Origin: Pocillopora verrucosa
Lineage: Eukaryota > Cnidaria > Anthozoa > Scleractinia > Pocilloporidae
NCBI RefSeq assembly: GCF_036669915.1
Contig: NC_089323.1
Span: 10,754,975 to 10,818,974, forward strand
Reading direction: 5' to 3'
DNA length: 64,000 nt
Shown here: positions 1 to 11,440 of the stretch, piece by piece
Layout of the letters: every line of letters starts with the position of its first letter
Position numbering within the stretch: position 1 is the first letter of the stretch
Position numbers and translations under genes: made by a program
Notes under the pieces: model-generated
The model's input: the letters and a program-made list of their open reading frames with translations, nothing else
What the model was told of the DNA's origin: nothing
Databases searched by the model: none

Positions 1-59
1 CGCAATTGTTAAGGATCGGATCCCTCAACAATTAATAATCGTGAAAATTTGAAAATAAG

Positions 60-345
60 ACTGAGTTAGATGTAATAGTCTCCACTTTTGTTAAGACGTA
101 TACATTAATGTTGATTTGCATTTGAAAATAAGCTGAGAGCTCCAATAGTTCAGAATAGAAACATTTCTACTATCATAGACTTTATGAACGACTTGTAATG
201 GGTGTAGTTACTTCGCTCTTGTTCAGAAACTGTTTAATGTTATTTAATAAGAAAATCAGAGTAATTTTTGTGACTGGACACAACAGTCTCCACCATTGTT
301 ATGACGTTTCGTATCAATGTTAATTCGCATCAAAAGAAGCAAAGA
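60..345. repeat. Diverged direct repeat at left edge
   Basis: Two related segments, about 66-135 and 270-345, share the order TAGTCTCCAC or CAGTCTCCAC, then TGTTAwGACG, then a TCAATGTT or TTAATGTT block, then a run ending AAGC. They look like old tandem copies of a noncoding repeat. No coding potential is visible in 1-530. Confidence 0.35.
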
Positions 346-539
346 TTTATTGTAACAATTTCACTAGTTCGAATGTAGTAGTTTGTTCGCATCTAATTTT
401 TGTGTCTGCTGTACGACCCGCCATAATAAATGCGGAAGAATTGGAACGAAATGGCTGTTTTTCTTTACCTTTATCGAGGAATGTTGTGTTGTAATTGAAA
501 AGAACATCGACAAAAAGGTTGCAAATAGGATTAGTTACC

Positions 540-1600
540 AAATATGATACAAACGATTCTTAAAAGGAAAGTTTGGTCGGGGGTCCAAATCTGCGAGGGG
601 GGGGGGGTCCAAATCCGCTGCAACACCGGCTCTCTTTGCGTCAATAGGTAATCTCTGTTCCATGTCAAACATGAGCACCTTGGGGAGTACCCTGTACTCA
701 TGCGTTGATACTCGTAATGCAGAGGGAACCTAGGGAAAGTGCTGGCCCCATTCTTTCTGCTCCTCTGCAATCTTGGCAATAACATCGGCAACCATACGGA
801 TAAGTAGTTCAGGGCTCAATCAAGTTGCGTAATCAACGGAAATTCCGAGACTAAAAATTTCGACTTTCGCCACGAAGCACTCGACGAGAATAACCAAAGC
901 GGCATATAAAGCCGTCCATGACAGATTGTCCTCGGTCAAGGGATTGGCTCAATTCTGGTGCCACTTGTGTGACACGTTGTACAGTTCATCATTCGTACAA
1001 ACTATACTGACCAGTAAAAGCGTCCCTAATCTTACGCACTGACAAGTGTCTGCACTCGTCATCTAGCTCCTTCAGCAGATCTCCCTTCAAATACTGTGAG
1101 ACCCTCAACTGTAGGCTCACATGCACTGTCTTTTCATCAAACCATCGCCACTACAAAACTCTGTCCTGTGACTTCCTCATAGCCTCAGCGGCATATGCAA
1201 TTCGGCGTTGCTCGTCCTTTTGCAATTAAGACAACGCAGCAGCGACACAAGTTGTACTAGGGTCTGTTAATGGTATGAATGGAAGGTCAAATCTTGGGAA
1301 TGCTAGTACTGGACCTTCGAAGAGGACTTTTTTCAGAGTATCGTAAAAAGTTTTGACAATCAGTGGACCACGGAAATTACGTCCCTTCTTCTAAAGCTGG
1401 AAGAGAGGGGTTTCAAGTGTAGCAAAATCTGGTATGAACTTTCTGTAGTAACATAACGTTCTCAGAAAAACATTCAGCTGGGAAACACGGCTCGGTGGTG
1501 TCCAGGAATTCACTACTGAAACCTTGTCGAGGTCTATGGACACTCCTTGTGCCGACTAGTATGGACAACAAAGGGTATCTTTGGTGGCAGGATACAGCTT
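540..1600 (-). pseudogene. Degenerate Ty3/gypsy pol (RT to integrase)
   Basis: Read on the minus strand in several frames, this is a broken LTR-retrotransposon pol. Around 1400-1530 a segment reads like the RT connection region (CYYRKFIPDFATLETPLFQL). Around 1180-1320 there is a block of the type PVLAFPRFDLPF followed by AALSQ and RIAYAAEAMRK, as at the RT/RNase H join. At 1020-1100 the string CRHLSVRKIRDAF resembles the integrase zinc-finger region. At 560-800 ALRVSTHE, STGYSP and RLPID match the end of the integrase core. Stops and frame changes separate the blocks, and most of the RNase H and the integrase catalytic residues are missing. Order and strand agree with one truncated element. 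No LTRs or target duplications were recognised, so this is a dead copy. Confidence 0.72.
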
Positions 1601-1636
1601 TTCACCCTCTCTGAAAGCGTCCTGGATATTTTCTGT

Positions 1637-1884
1637 TGAATTCATTGAGTTACAATCTCGGAATTTGGTAAGTGATTAGGAACAATAACTTTATATCGGT
1701 ACTATCATTAAAGCACATTTCGGAAAGTTTTGTTAATACATTATTAGTTTACAATTCGTGAACCATCTCTGTAATCTGCTTGGATACTTTCCTTTGAATT
1801 AATTGAGTTACACCCTCGGAATTTAATCAGTAATTAAGAATAATAAATCCGTATATGTAGCACAAATGAAGCATATTTTAAACT
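1637..1884. repeat. Diverged tandem repeat, two ~90-bp units
   Basis: Units at about 1637-1727 and 1795-1884 share GAATTmATTGAGTTACA, a CTCGGAATTT block, GTATCGG/CGTATATG-like sequence and an AAAGCACAT/AAGCATAT block. It is AT-rich and noncoding. The stretch from here to 2760 shows no exon that I can support. Confidence 0.55.
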
Positions 1885-2764
1885 TTCCATACGATTTTAG
1901 GAAACTACACTTAATTAAATGCTGATTCTCGATAAAATGGCCTGGCATAACTCGTTCATTATTTGATTACTTTGTAGCCCCAAAAACCCGGCTTATGACT
2001 CTGGAGGTACCGAATTGATACATTTGATACACAAGGCACCCTTTATGGGGGAAGGTTAGAATAAAATTGCTTCGCTACCGTAGACTGTACCCGGTTTACA
2101 GATGTAATTGCACAAAAAATTTCTATTTTTTTCTATTTAAAAGGATAGAAATGTGGGTAATATGCTTCTGCTTTATTTAATTGTAATGGGTTTCTCTTAA
2201 TGTAACCATTCTATTACTGGAATTTTCTATCTAACCCGCGCGCAAATAATCAAATTTTGTCATAATTTAAGTGTGAGAAGATAAGAAGTGTTGCAGATTT
2301 CTTTTTCCAGATTGAGTTCAGGTGAGGAGACCAGTAAACTAACTGATGTCATATGCTTCTCCTGAATCTTTAATTTTATTGCCCAGGTTTTTTTACAAAG
2401 TCTCTTTTACATCTATGTGTGCCAGCTAATGATTAAAATCGCAGTGAATAGGTATGCCATACTTCAGCAGTTTTTTTTAATATTCCATCTTTAGTTTCTG
2501 GCATTTTCTATTTTAAAATGTGTAAATGGCATTGCTTTTTCATCTTTGAAAATAGGCACTACACATTTCCTTAACCAAAATCTGAATCATTAAGTTAACT
2601 TAATTTAAATTAGTTTGAAACTTCATTCTACACAAGAACACTTTCCTGGAGTATAACGTTATATTTATTTTCCATCTTTCTCGTACATATGATTACTACA
2701 TGTGTCTTAAAATGGGGATTTCATTATATTGTAATGATTAGAATACACTTATGCTTTCAAATGT

Positions 2765-3090
2765 AAAAAAGCGTGATGATACTTGCGATACCGCTGCAGT
2801 GCTCTACCAACTGAGCTAACAAGCGAACTGGGAGCCGATCACTGTGTTGGTTTCAAATAAATCCGTGAAGTAGTGAATAAACGGCTGTGGGTATACGAAA
2901 GTCATATATTTGAACTGCGCCGGCACTGCACCGGTATCGCAAAGGTCATGGGTTCAAATCTCGTACAGACCTGAATTTTTTTCAGGCCTTCTTTTCCCTA
3001 CTGCTTAAGTAGTGTTCATTACTGCGAAGATCGCTTTCGTATCCACGTCTTTATCCACAGTTCAAATATATGACTTTCATATACTCACAG
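2765..3090. repeat. tRNA-derived (SINE-like) repeat with inverted head
   Basis: On the minus strand at 2795-2818 there is a Pol III A-box-like string TAGCTCAGTTGGTAGAGC followed by a GCACTGCAGCGGTATCGC block. On the plus strand at 2913-2975 the same GCACTGCACCGGTATCGC block recurs, followed by a B-box-like GGTTCAAATC and a GACCTGAA tail with a short hairpin (CCTGAA...TTCAGG). The two halves of a tRNA-like promoter therefore lie in opposite orientations. Sequence of this kind is, from memory, abundant in coral genomes. It is not a functional tRNA gene, since no cloverleaf can be closed. The flank up to 3090 contains an imperfect repeat of TATGACTTTCATATAC-type sequence. Confidence 0.6.
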
Positions 3091-3566
3091 CCGCTTAAAA
3101 AGATTGTTTGGTATGGCCGTTGTTCGTTGTTAATCTTTGTAGCCAAAAAGCTACTGAAGGCACTGAACTTCAATCTTTATGTACACAAGGCACCCTCAAG
3201 GTGGAAGACTAAGGTATTCTTGGACAACAATTTTGGAACTCCTTTTTTCTTCTTTTTCTCCGCTCACGTTGCGTGTATTCGATGTTCCGACACGTACGTC
3301 GTTTTAGTCCGCTCTTTAGTCTTGCGTTCAATTGAAACAGAGTTCACATTACTTTTGGTTGTTATTTGATAACAATAAAACTTTCCATCCTTTTCCTTAA
3401 ACAAAGTTGCGTTTCCATCCCAATAAATCCACCATTACTATTTAAATGTGCATAGAAGTTTTAATCTATAACAAATTGTAGGTGACAAATTTTCTTTTTA
3501 AAATTAAATTCTTTACGAATGCCGCCAAAAAAGGTTGGAATCAAATTAATTTATTCCTACCGGCCC

Positions 3567-3727
3567 TCCAGCGCGGTGCTTTTAGAACGAGGAAATTTTT
3601 GTTCTTTGAGCACTTCGTGAAGTGTTTTTTTTGTAGAACGAGGAAACTCTTGTTGATTGTGCCCTTCGCGCGGAGCTTTTAGAACGAGGAATGCACTTCG
3701 CGCGGTGCTTTTAGAACGACGAATAGA
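3567..3727. repeat. Tandem repeat with GCTTTTAGAACGAGGA core
   Basis: The core GCGCGGwGCTTTTAGAACGA recurs at about 3570, 3667 and 3698, with a variant near 3634 (TTTTGTAGAACGAGGAAA). Spacing is irregular (about 31 to 65 bp), and a small palindrome (CACTTCGTGAAGTG) lies at 3619-3632. Open frames here on both strands are by-products of the repeat. Sequence 3091-3566 holds no supported gene. Confidence 0.6.
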
Positions 3728-4395
3728 CTTGCTGTTACATTCCTGGTAGAGTGAGGAACTTTTAAGCAACTCCTTTGATAACAAGAAAATAACTGACTTT
3801 CAGAGTTTGGCCCATTGCTGCGGGACTGTTAATAGTCTATTTCCCATAGTGACAGTTCTCTTAGCTTCAACCTTCTCTTTAATAATAAATAAATATACAA
3901 AGGTATTCCCTTTTCCCTAAAGTGGACACAATTATTACAACTATTTTGTCCAAGAAAAGGGTTTATTATTTCGCTTTCTCTTTTCGCCTTTTTTTCTTGG
4001 TCTTTTATTTTTACCCTCTAAATACCTGAATTGCTGCAAGGAATCGTCAGGATGAAGGTCACAGTAATACTGTCTAATAACTTAATCATGTCTCTACACA
4101 TGGGGAAAATGTAACATACTAAAAGTTCACAATGATAATAATAAAAAACTGAAGAAACTTTCATTTTTGTCAAGTGGGGGGGATGTTTGAGAGGGGACCT
4201 ACACTTAATACTTAGTGTTAAACCAAGTATTCCCAGAGGACAGTGACAAAAACCACAAGGTTTTACATTACACCCATATAGAGCTGTAACCAGAAGTCAA
4301 CACCCTTCTGCTAAGAGATAACTATAATTATTTGCTTCATTCATGTACATGTATTTACTTCTATTCACAACTTGTCTGAATGTGGAGACTGAAGT
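3728..4395. other. 3' flank of IFT25; no gene seen
   Basis: AT-rich sequence downstream of the IFT25 stop codon. It probably includes that gene's 3' UTR. I see no exon, RNA gene or clear transposon here. Confidence 0.4.
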
Positions 4396-7300
4396 TCAGT
4401 GCACAGCTGTGCCATCAACACTGACATTATGAATGGAAACAAAATGGTCAAATCCACTATTGATAAGAAATCTCAGATGACATGCTGATGTAACAGGAAT
4501 CTACAAAGGAAAAAACATACAAATAATATCAAAATGTAACAGCCCTACATTCACAGTTAGGACTGAATATTTGTACTTTTATACACTGATCAATTTTAAG
4601 TTTCAACAAGTCCCCCCCCCCCCCCCCCGAGGAACCCACAGCATTCAATTGAAAGTGCATGTCTTTCCATCAGAACACACACATGGTTCAGAATGCCAGA
4701 TACATATATTTTAGACCTGAAACACCATTGAAGCAGGATTCAATTTGCTGAATTCTAAATACTTACCTTAATCTCATCTCTCTGCATCTGACCCTCTAAA
4801 TGTTCATACTCTGTCACAGATAACAATTACACATTATTAATAAATTGCATGTATGTTTCGTTGAATTTGTTAGTTTTAAATTCTACAGTCAACCACACCC
4901 TGCAATCAGTCAGGCCTGGGCCATGTCAATGTGCATTGTACTGTACTGTCGGTGATCAAAAATAGAGGATTATTTGACTGAATGTCCTTGCTTAAACTTG
5001 TTTTAATTATTTTGTTATCATGTTCATCATTTTTTCCTAATTAAATTTTCAAATTAAAATCAGGCTATCAATTGTATCATAAATGGTAGCCTTACTTTAC
5101 ATTGTGAGACAAATGCTTTTAAAAAAAACCATTTACCTCTAATTAACCAGGATGAACAACAACATTTTCTATAACATATCTATGGCTTCTTTTTACCTTT
5201 GTCCACAAGAGGTTCAAAGTCTACTGGTTCTGTTTTTGTGCTTTTCTCAATGCAGAGGCTTTTAACTGCAAATAAAAATTCATATATGCTACAAAACCTT
5301 GAAGCTCCTGGTCTCTAATGAGCTGGTAACCCACATGTACCTGACTCCTCACGAAGACTTTTCTCAATTTTTTACATCACAATAAAAAAAAAATTACGTC
5401 TAATTTTTCACAATGCAGCACAAAAACAATGATGTAGCCCCTGTGATAAAACACAGGCATGCATAGCATGCAAGAGTTATTTTTTTGGCAGGGTGGGTTG
5501 AGATGGGACACTTTGCATACCTAATGTTTTCATTTTTGTGACAGGAAAAGAGCATAACTTTCAAAAGAACAAAAAAATATTTCATTACTTCACCATAAGA
5601 GAAAGAAAAAAATAATCTAATTTACCTGAACTCACACAGGTAGTTTTTGGTCTGTTGTTTCTATGGTATAATATTTCTAAGCAAAAATAGAATGCAGCAG
5701 TACCATGCTTATACTGTTGTCTCCTTAACACTCATTGTTTGATTTCGTCACACAATATGAGCTATTCTTCATTGAAGAGAGAGCGCGTTGCATGGCTAGA
5801 GACCAAATAATGGTTGCGAAAGGGACTATGCTTTCTACTGTTCCACTACCAGAAAGAATATCAAAATTATTTGTCTAAAGTTAGTTGCCGTAAAAATATC
5901 ATTCTATGTAATTTTACTGCAAAAAGCAAACTGAAACTCTGTTGGACAATGCTGTTACTATAAATAATGAAATGCAGGTTATTTACATGGAAATGACACA
6001 AGATTGAGCAAAGTCTAATGTGGCAAAATGGAATTTGATGGGTGGTACAATTCAAGCATGTGAAACATTGCCTACTGTTCATGTAGAGCAATGATTGGGC
6101 ATGTTCTGATTAGATTTTGGATGTTGTTTTCATGGTACGTGTTTGGCATGTGCATTGTAAGTAAAGGAGCGGAAAAGACACCTTTTAACTTTAAAAAAGG
6201 ATGCAAAAAGTTAAATGGAAACCTTTCATATCACAAGAAGTCTTGACCTTTTGATGAGGATCTTACGAAGGCCACAAACCATTGCCCTTATCAAATGAGC
6301 CCAAAATATTTGATTAATGTCATTATTTGTGCACAGCCCCCTAATTCCATGACATCATTTGCAAGAAAAGCTATGATTGGTACAAGATATCAAAATGTTG
6401 TGATATGATTGGTGTAAGATATATACCCCAATGCAGCAATCTGATTGATGTGAGATACATTACATACCCTAATGCAGGGATCTGATTGGTGCAAGAAACA
6501 TACCATTCCACTCACTAACATAGAGTTATTTATTCATTTATGAAAAAAAAAACAACTCAAAAACCATTAAATTGATAATACCCGTGTTACATTACACTAA
6601 ACACAATTTCAAGATCTTCCACCATCATCCTCACCATTTGAAGATAGGAATTTTATATTTCCAATGCTCATTAATGCACTAAAGGTGATGATGAATTCTT
6701 GAGGAAACATTCCAGTTGTTGGCCAGAAAGTATCAAGGCTTCTATGGAGCAAAATAAAAAGACAATTAGTTCTGTTTTGGCTGATCAGGATGCAGCCATA
6801 GGAGTTACAGATGGTAAAATTTGAGACTCACAGATTACAAAGACCCTTGTTTGAAAATGCAAGAGCATGACTATATATAATTTAAGCTGCTTCACATGAC
6901 CTCTCACTTTGGCTGTAAGACTTCTAGATGGGAACTTGAGTTGATTCTAAACAAGCTTTTTAGCCATAAACAATTGACGGCTCATGATCTTAAAGGTATC
7001 ATTCATCAACCTTTGCCTTAGAGTTTTCCATTTACTTGTTACTGAAATGTACTATAATAAAGTAAAACCCAGCTAACTTGAAACCCAAACTAACTCAAAG
7101 AAGATCCAATTTTCCCTGGATTTGACCCCAACTTTTTCTGTCATTGGTAAAATTTCCACACAGCCCCATACTGTTGTAAAACAAATCTGTTTTCTCAATG
7201 GCAGTGTATAGTTTTAGTCATTGTTTTCTCTATTCAACAACTGAATGCATAATGTAGTATGGGGCTGTGTGGAAATTTTTACCCTGTCATTAAATATCAC

Positions 7301-7816
7301 CTAACTTAAAGCATTTTCTGTTTCCCTTTGGAGTTTGAGTTTGCTGAGTGCTAACATAGTTTTCAACTTTTGTGTGACATTACCAAGTACAGATAAAAGC
7401 AAGCATCTGCAATATTGCGTTACTCTTCATACCTTTCTTTTCTTAAATCTTGCTTTTTCAGAATAAACAGATCATGCACATTCAAGAGGGCCACGGGTTA
7501 CCATGACAACTACTACAGTAAAAATGTTCACGATAGTACATGTAGAATGATTAGGTCATGGTCTACCAGTTTAGCAATTCCAAAAAGCATAGCATTACTG
7601 GGTTTCAGATAAATTGGAAGTGGTCTTGAAATATCTTAATTGTCCTTATCAAAACCTCAATTAACTTTGCTTGTTCGAAATTTGAAATGTTTGGCAAGAT
7701 CTTCACCGAACGTAAAATACTTACCCATCAATGATATTTTCTGGTGGATGATTTTCATCAAATGATGTGGCAAGGGCAATAGTTGCTCCAGCACTACTTA
7801 AAGCCACGTCAAACAT
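4396..7816 (-). CDS. IFT25: Intraflagellar transport protein IFT25 (HSPB11), complete, 5 exons
   Basis: Five minus-strand exons join in phase: 7816-7725, 6741-6635, 5265-5197, 4810-4767 and 4500-4396 (stop TGA at 4396-4398). They encode 138 residues; human HSPB11 is 144. All introns are GT-AG. The product matches the IFT25 jelly-roll fold along its length: near the N-terminus ATSFDENHPPENIIDG (human has ATSSDEKHPPENIIDG), then TFWPTTGMFPQEFIITF, then IEKSTKTEPVDFEP, then HLEGQMQRDEI, and near the end FDHFVSIHNVS. IFT25 pairs with IFT27 in the IFT-B complex and helps export signalling proteins from cilia. It shares a 206-bp head-to-head spacer with the gene at 8023. Intron 1 holds a hAT-type MITE (7146-7283) and a minisatellite (6374-6500). 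Nothing suggests inactivation. The match is from memory of the human protein; exon phases support it independently. Confidence 0.93.
4612..4629. repeat. Poly-C run (18 C) in IFT25 intron 4
   Basis: A pure C run within the last intron of IFT25; on the transcribed strand it is a G run. Its length is likely polymorphic or prone to assembly error. Confidence 0.8.
6374..6500. repeat. Minisatellite of GATTGGTGyAAGATA units
   Basis: Four units start at about 6374, 6416, 6442 and 6483. Each begins GATTGrTryrAGAwAyAT, and two continue into ACCCyAATGCAGsrATCT. The spacing is uneven, so the array is old or partly deleted. It lies in intron 2 of IFT25, the interval between the exons at 6635 and 5265. 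Confidence 0.65.
7060..7350. mobile_element. Possible pogo/Tigger-like remnant around the MITE
   Basis: Sequence on both sides of the MITE insertion (AACCCAGCTAACTTGAAACC on the left, TCACCTAACTTAAAGC and GGAGTTTGAGTTTGCTGAGTG on the right) resembles Tigger-type terminal sequence as I remember it. If so, the MITE landed in an older transposon remnant in IFT25 intron 1. No transposase is present. Confidence 0.25.
7146..7283. mobile_element. hAT-type MITE, copy 1, with 8-bp target duplication
   Basis: A 138-bp element with terminal inverted repeats of about 27 bp (left end GGTAAAATTTCCACACAGCC; right end its complement with one extra T). It is flanked by a perfect 8-bp duplication, CTGTCATT at 7138-7145 and 7284-7291. 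The 8-bp duplication is characteristic of hAT transposition. It has no coding capacity and lies inside IFT25 intron 1. A second copy of the same family lies at 62507-62640. Confidence 0.9.
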
Positions 7817-8022
7817 GTTTTTAGTGCTATTTTCTGAGGAGGAAAACCCTCTATCTCGCAAGTGAGGGGTTCAAAACATTTCAAAATCGATTGCCCCGGA
7901 GAATACTGGGCCGAGCTCCATGCTGAATATGCGCAGCTTGGTTTTAATTGCTGACAAGTAGCATACTCATGTTCAAGATGGCGGACGTTTCGTGCAGAAA
8001 TTGTTGCTGGCATTGATAAGAA
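7817..8022. promoter_or_regulatory. Bidirectional spacer between IFT25 and the 8023 gene
   Basis: The ATG of IFT25 (7816, minus) and the ATG of the plus-strand gene (8023) are separated by 206 bp containing no other feature. It includes CAAGATGGCGGACG (7975-7988), an ATGGCGG-type start-region motif. The arrangement implies a shared promoter; transcription starts cannot be placed from sequence alone. Confidence 0.6.
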
Positions 8023-10283
8023 ATGTTTCCACTAAATACGAAACAATTTTCTGCTGCATTCCTGGATGTAAAGCGTAATAGTCAAGGTTATAACGAGGAG
8101 GTCAGTTCAGTCGACAGGGATGCAACCAAGAAACTACTGCGGCCCTTCCATATTTCCCAAATCGGGCCTTCTTCTATTCCACAATGTCATCATCTTGGGA
8201 CCATGATGTGGAATTTCATGTGGAATTGTGCGAGAAGAGAATGTTATCCACCCGCTCATCATTTGGAATCAAGAGAAGACTCACGAATAGAATTGCGAAG
8301 AGCACCTGAACAATCATGTTATTCAGTTCTTCCGGAATTTGAATTACATCGCGTAACTTCAAAACATAAAGCACGAGAAGCAAACGAGCGACAGAGTGCG
8401 GAAAATATTGAACTTTCAAGACTAGTTAAAACACAATCTTTAAACAAGACCTCTTCTACAAGAAGTACTGATTCTTCTCGAAACAATGTTTGTTGTGTGG
8501 AAGCAGAACCACAAAACAGAGGTATCCTCCAGCAATTTAGCTGTGAAGAAGCAAATGTTTCCAATGAGACTTTTGTTAATAACAAATTAAGTAAATCGAT
8601 AAGAGCATCCCACTGGGATAGTGACATGAAATCTTCAGAGTCTGAACATTGTATTGTCTCAGATTATTTTGACAGAGAATCAAAGTTAAGTCCAACTTGC
8701 AATGTACTAAGTGAGTTGGAAACCAAGGTGGATGTTAATGGTATATATGGCAGAGAAAGTTTGCAAAGCGATTTAGTCTGTAATGGCGATTGGTGTCTAA
8801 ACAGTGACAATATTTCAAACCTCAAGGATTCGACTGCACCTCTCATACCTCATGCATATAGCATTGAGGAGGGTGATTTTGTTGGCAAAAAGAAATTTTT
8901 AGAGAGATTGCTTGAGACAGAGCTGCAAATAAAGCCTTTGACTCTGGTTAAGGATGGCATTTACAGCCAAAGGCCAGTTTCAAATACTTTTACCCTAAAT
9001 CTGAACTTGGAGACAGTGATGTCTGTGCTCTGCACTGATGAGGAACATTCAAAAAATGCTGAACACAGTGATATTGATCTATGTGGGAAGATTTCCATTC
9101 TGTATGGCATCCAGGATACAATAGTGTCAGTGGTTGCTAGTGAGGTGGTAGGAATGTATGATTATATCTCAGGAGCTGTGTATGGATTGAAGGGATGCTG
9201 TCATGATGAATCTGAATATCAGTTAAAGGTAATTTATTCTAGTAACTAGAAGGTTGGTGGCTTTGATGAACTAACATAAATGAATTGGTTGTACTAGACT
9301 CAGGTTAAATATAGAACAGGTTTCTAGTTAAAATGATGGTCAGTGTCTCTTGTCAGTGTTCAGTCAGTGTTGTGTGGGGACTCCTGCCTGTTTTGTTGAA
9401 TGATTCTGCCTTCTACAAAAATGTGTCTATGTTTGAAAATTGACTCATAAAAATTTGGCAGATTTGTCATGTAGTCTAAGCATTAGTAACTTTGTGTTTC
9501 GTCCAGTTCTAGGATGATTTGTCTTGCAATCTATTAGTAACCTTTTGTTCATAGTGAGTTCTCAATCAGGCTTTCCAACCAGTCCAGATATAAAATTGTC
9601 TGGAACTTGTTGTCAAGGTTGTGGGGAAGTGCATGTATTTCGTCTTTGTGTGTGGCTGTGGACGTTTAGCAGTAGCATAGCTAAAGCCAGACATCTTTTG
9701 TCAGCTTGTCTTGCAATGATTCCCAGTGGGCCTATGAAATTGGATGATATATCTCAGTAACTGTAGCTAAGTTGTTAACATATATTTATCAAAATTTCCA
9801 TAATATTGAAGCTAGAAATGCTGTAATTTCATAAAGTACTTTAATTCAGTGCTGAGAATTTGTTTATCTATGTAGGACAAGAAGTACCCCCTTTCATCAA
9901 AAGCAGTGAGTTTGGACCTTAAGGAATTCATAGTTCATTTTCCACAAGAACTGACAATGTCATCTCACAATGTTGACATTGACAATGTGTTAAAGGAGCA
10001 CTCTCCTGTTGCCTGGTTACTGATCTCACCAGCTCTTGGAGCGACCCTTGACTGGCAAGTACAAGAGAAAGTCCTTGAATTTATAGAAACTTTGTCATCA
10101 GAGGAATTTGCTGACAAGCAAGCATCTGATAGTTACAACGAAGGATGCTTTTCAAGCCAGTGGTACAATCTGTTGGTAGTTGTTGACCAATATCGTTGTT
10201 GTGAGAAGAATATTCCACTGATTGAGGTATTTGAGTTTTGCAGGAATGGTGAAATTAATGTTGTGAACTTTGACTTAACTTAA
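8023..10283 (+). CDS. Unrecognised two-exon protein, about 537 residues
   Basis: I do not recognise this protein. Exon 1 is 8023-9228 (402 codons, no internal stop), ending at AAG before GTAATT. Exon 2 is 9876-10283, after an acceptor ending TGTAG, and stays in phase 0 to a TAA. The first ~270 residues are polar, rich in Ser/Glu/Asn and probably disordered. The part after residue ~270 looks folded, with alternating hydrophobic stretches such as ISILYGIQDTIVSVV, and exon 2 adds HSPVAWLLISPAL and WYNLLVVVD. There is no signal peptide, transmembrane segment or familiar motif. A possible further donor exists near 10228 (GAG before GTATTT), so the 3' end is less certain. It is head to head with IFT25. 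A 408-codon open frame in AT-rich DNA plus a consistent splice makes it real; function is unknown. Confidence 0.75.
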
Positions 10284-10550
10284 ACGATTAGTTCATGTGA
10301 AACAAGCCTGACTGAAGAATGGAACAAGTGAAGTATTGCTGGTAATGCTGTGTTTTAATACATGTATGTCATCATGTAAACTATTGGTTATATTAATCTG
10401 CAAGTTTTTGTTTTACAGTACATTGTATGAGCTCTCTCATGTAGCAAAAGTTTAACATTTGTTTGTAGCAACTCTCATATTTTTGCAAGATTTTCAACTG
10501 GTATAAAGAGATTAAACTTCCTTCAGGAAGTGTTCAAAGATGAACTTTAA

Positions 10551-10748
10551 CTTTTAACCCCTAAGAGTGATTTACTTCTAATTTCTCCTTACAGTATCAA
10601 CCTTGATTCAAATGTAAAGGTTATCAGAATGTAGGAAATAATCACCAATTTAAGTAGCTCCTGATTGTCAAACAAATTCTCCTTGTCAGTACCAAATGTA
10701 AGGGCAACAGTGTGGAGACTATTAATACTATTTAGAATGTACAGGGTA
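10551..10748 (+). repeat. MITE family A copy (CCCTTTAAC-type), degraded
   Basis: Starts TTTTAACCCCTAAGAGTGATT and runs through CTAATTTCTCCTTACA, GATTGTCAAACAAATTCTCC and TTGTCAGTACC to about AGAATGTACAGGGTAA. The same internal string order is found at 16680-16873 (plus orientation) and at 41869-42076, 48600-48678 and 59674-59875 (minus orientation). It lies in the 3' flank of the 8023 gene. Confidence 0.7.
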
Positions 10749-11440
10749 AGGAACTCGAGATGAGAATTAAGCTCTTTTAATTTTTCTCAACTTGGCCAAT
10801 CAATTACTCAGCTGAAAAATTTTGAAGTGAAGGAGAAAAAAAAAGGCGAGGTTACAGTTGTATTTATTATTTCCATAACAAGAAGTGCCATTTGCCAAAT
10901 TTAAAGCAAGATCAACATTGTTAGGCACAGCTTAAGTAGACACCCCAAAAGATTTCCATTCATCAAATAGTTCCGGTTGCAACATTATGCAATTTTTTTG
11001 TTCGTATTAAAATATGCTGCTCTTATTGGGTATTGTTGTTTATCTCATAATGTACTCACTCCGAATATGGATCGCGACGTTTCAACTGCATGCTAATAAA
11101 TTTTATTATAAACTGCGGTGTTACACAGGGATTTTCATCCCTGAGAAAAGCCGTAACAACACACGTGAAAAAAAAAATACGGTTTTTCTTCAGGTGTGTG
11201 TGATATCGCTAATCAGCTGTTTACACGTCACTCGCCTTTCGCGCCACTCGGTCATGTTGATGAATGAACGGCAAAGCCCTCACTGTTGTTTGTCGGAATT
11301 TTTCTCGGATTATGGCCGCTAAAAAACCGAAAAATCCGTATCGCTTACAGACGGTAACGTTCAAACTTGCTTAGAAGGGGAAGAAAATCAAAACACGAAA
11401 AGAAAAAACGAAAGTTTAGTATTCAGTGGCTTTGGTAATG
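10749..11440. other. Intergenic, nothing supported
   Basis: An open frame of 102 codons at 11014-11322 has no recognisable domain and no splice context, so I treat it as chance. The segment 11210-11270 (ACGTCACTCGCC...) resembles ends of short repeats but was not paired with a partner. Confidence 0.3.

Noticed and set aside
5400-5585. Hydrophobic 61-codon ORF on the minus strand
   Set aside because: It lies in an IFT25 intron and has no splice signals or family match.
11014-11322. Plus-strand ORF with a hydrophobic N-terminus considered as a small membrane protein
   Set aside because: No conservation evidence, repeat-like surroundings, and no promoter or splice context.
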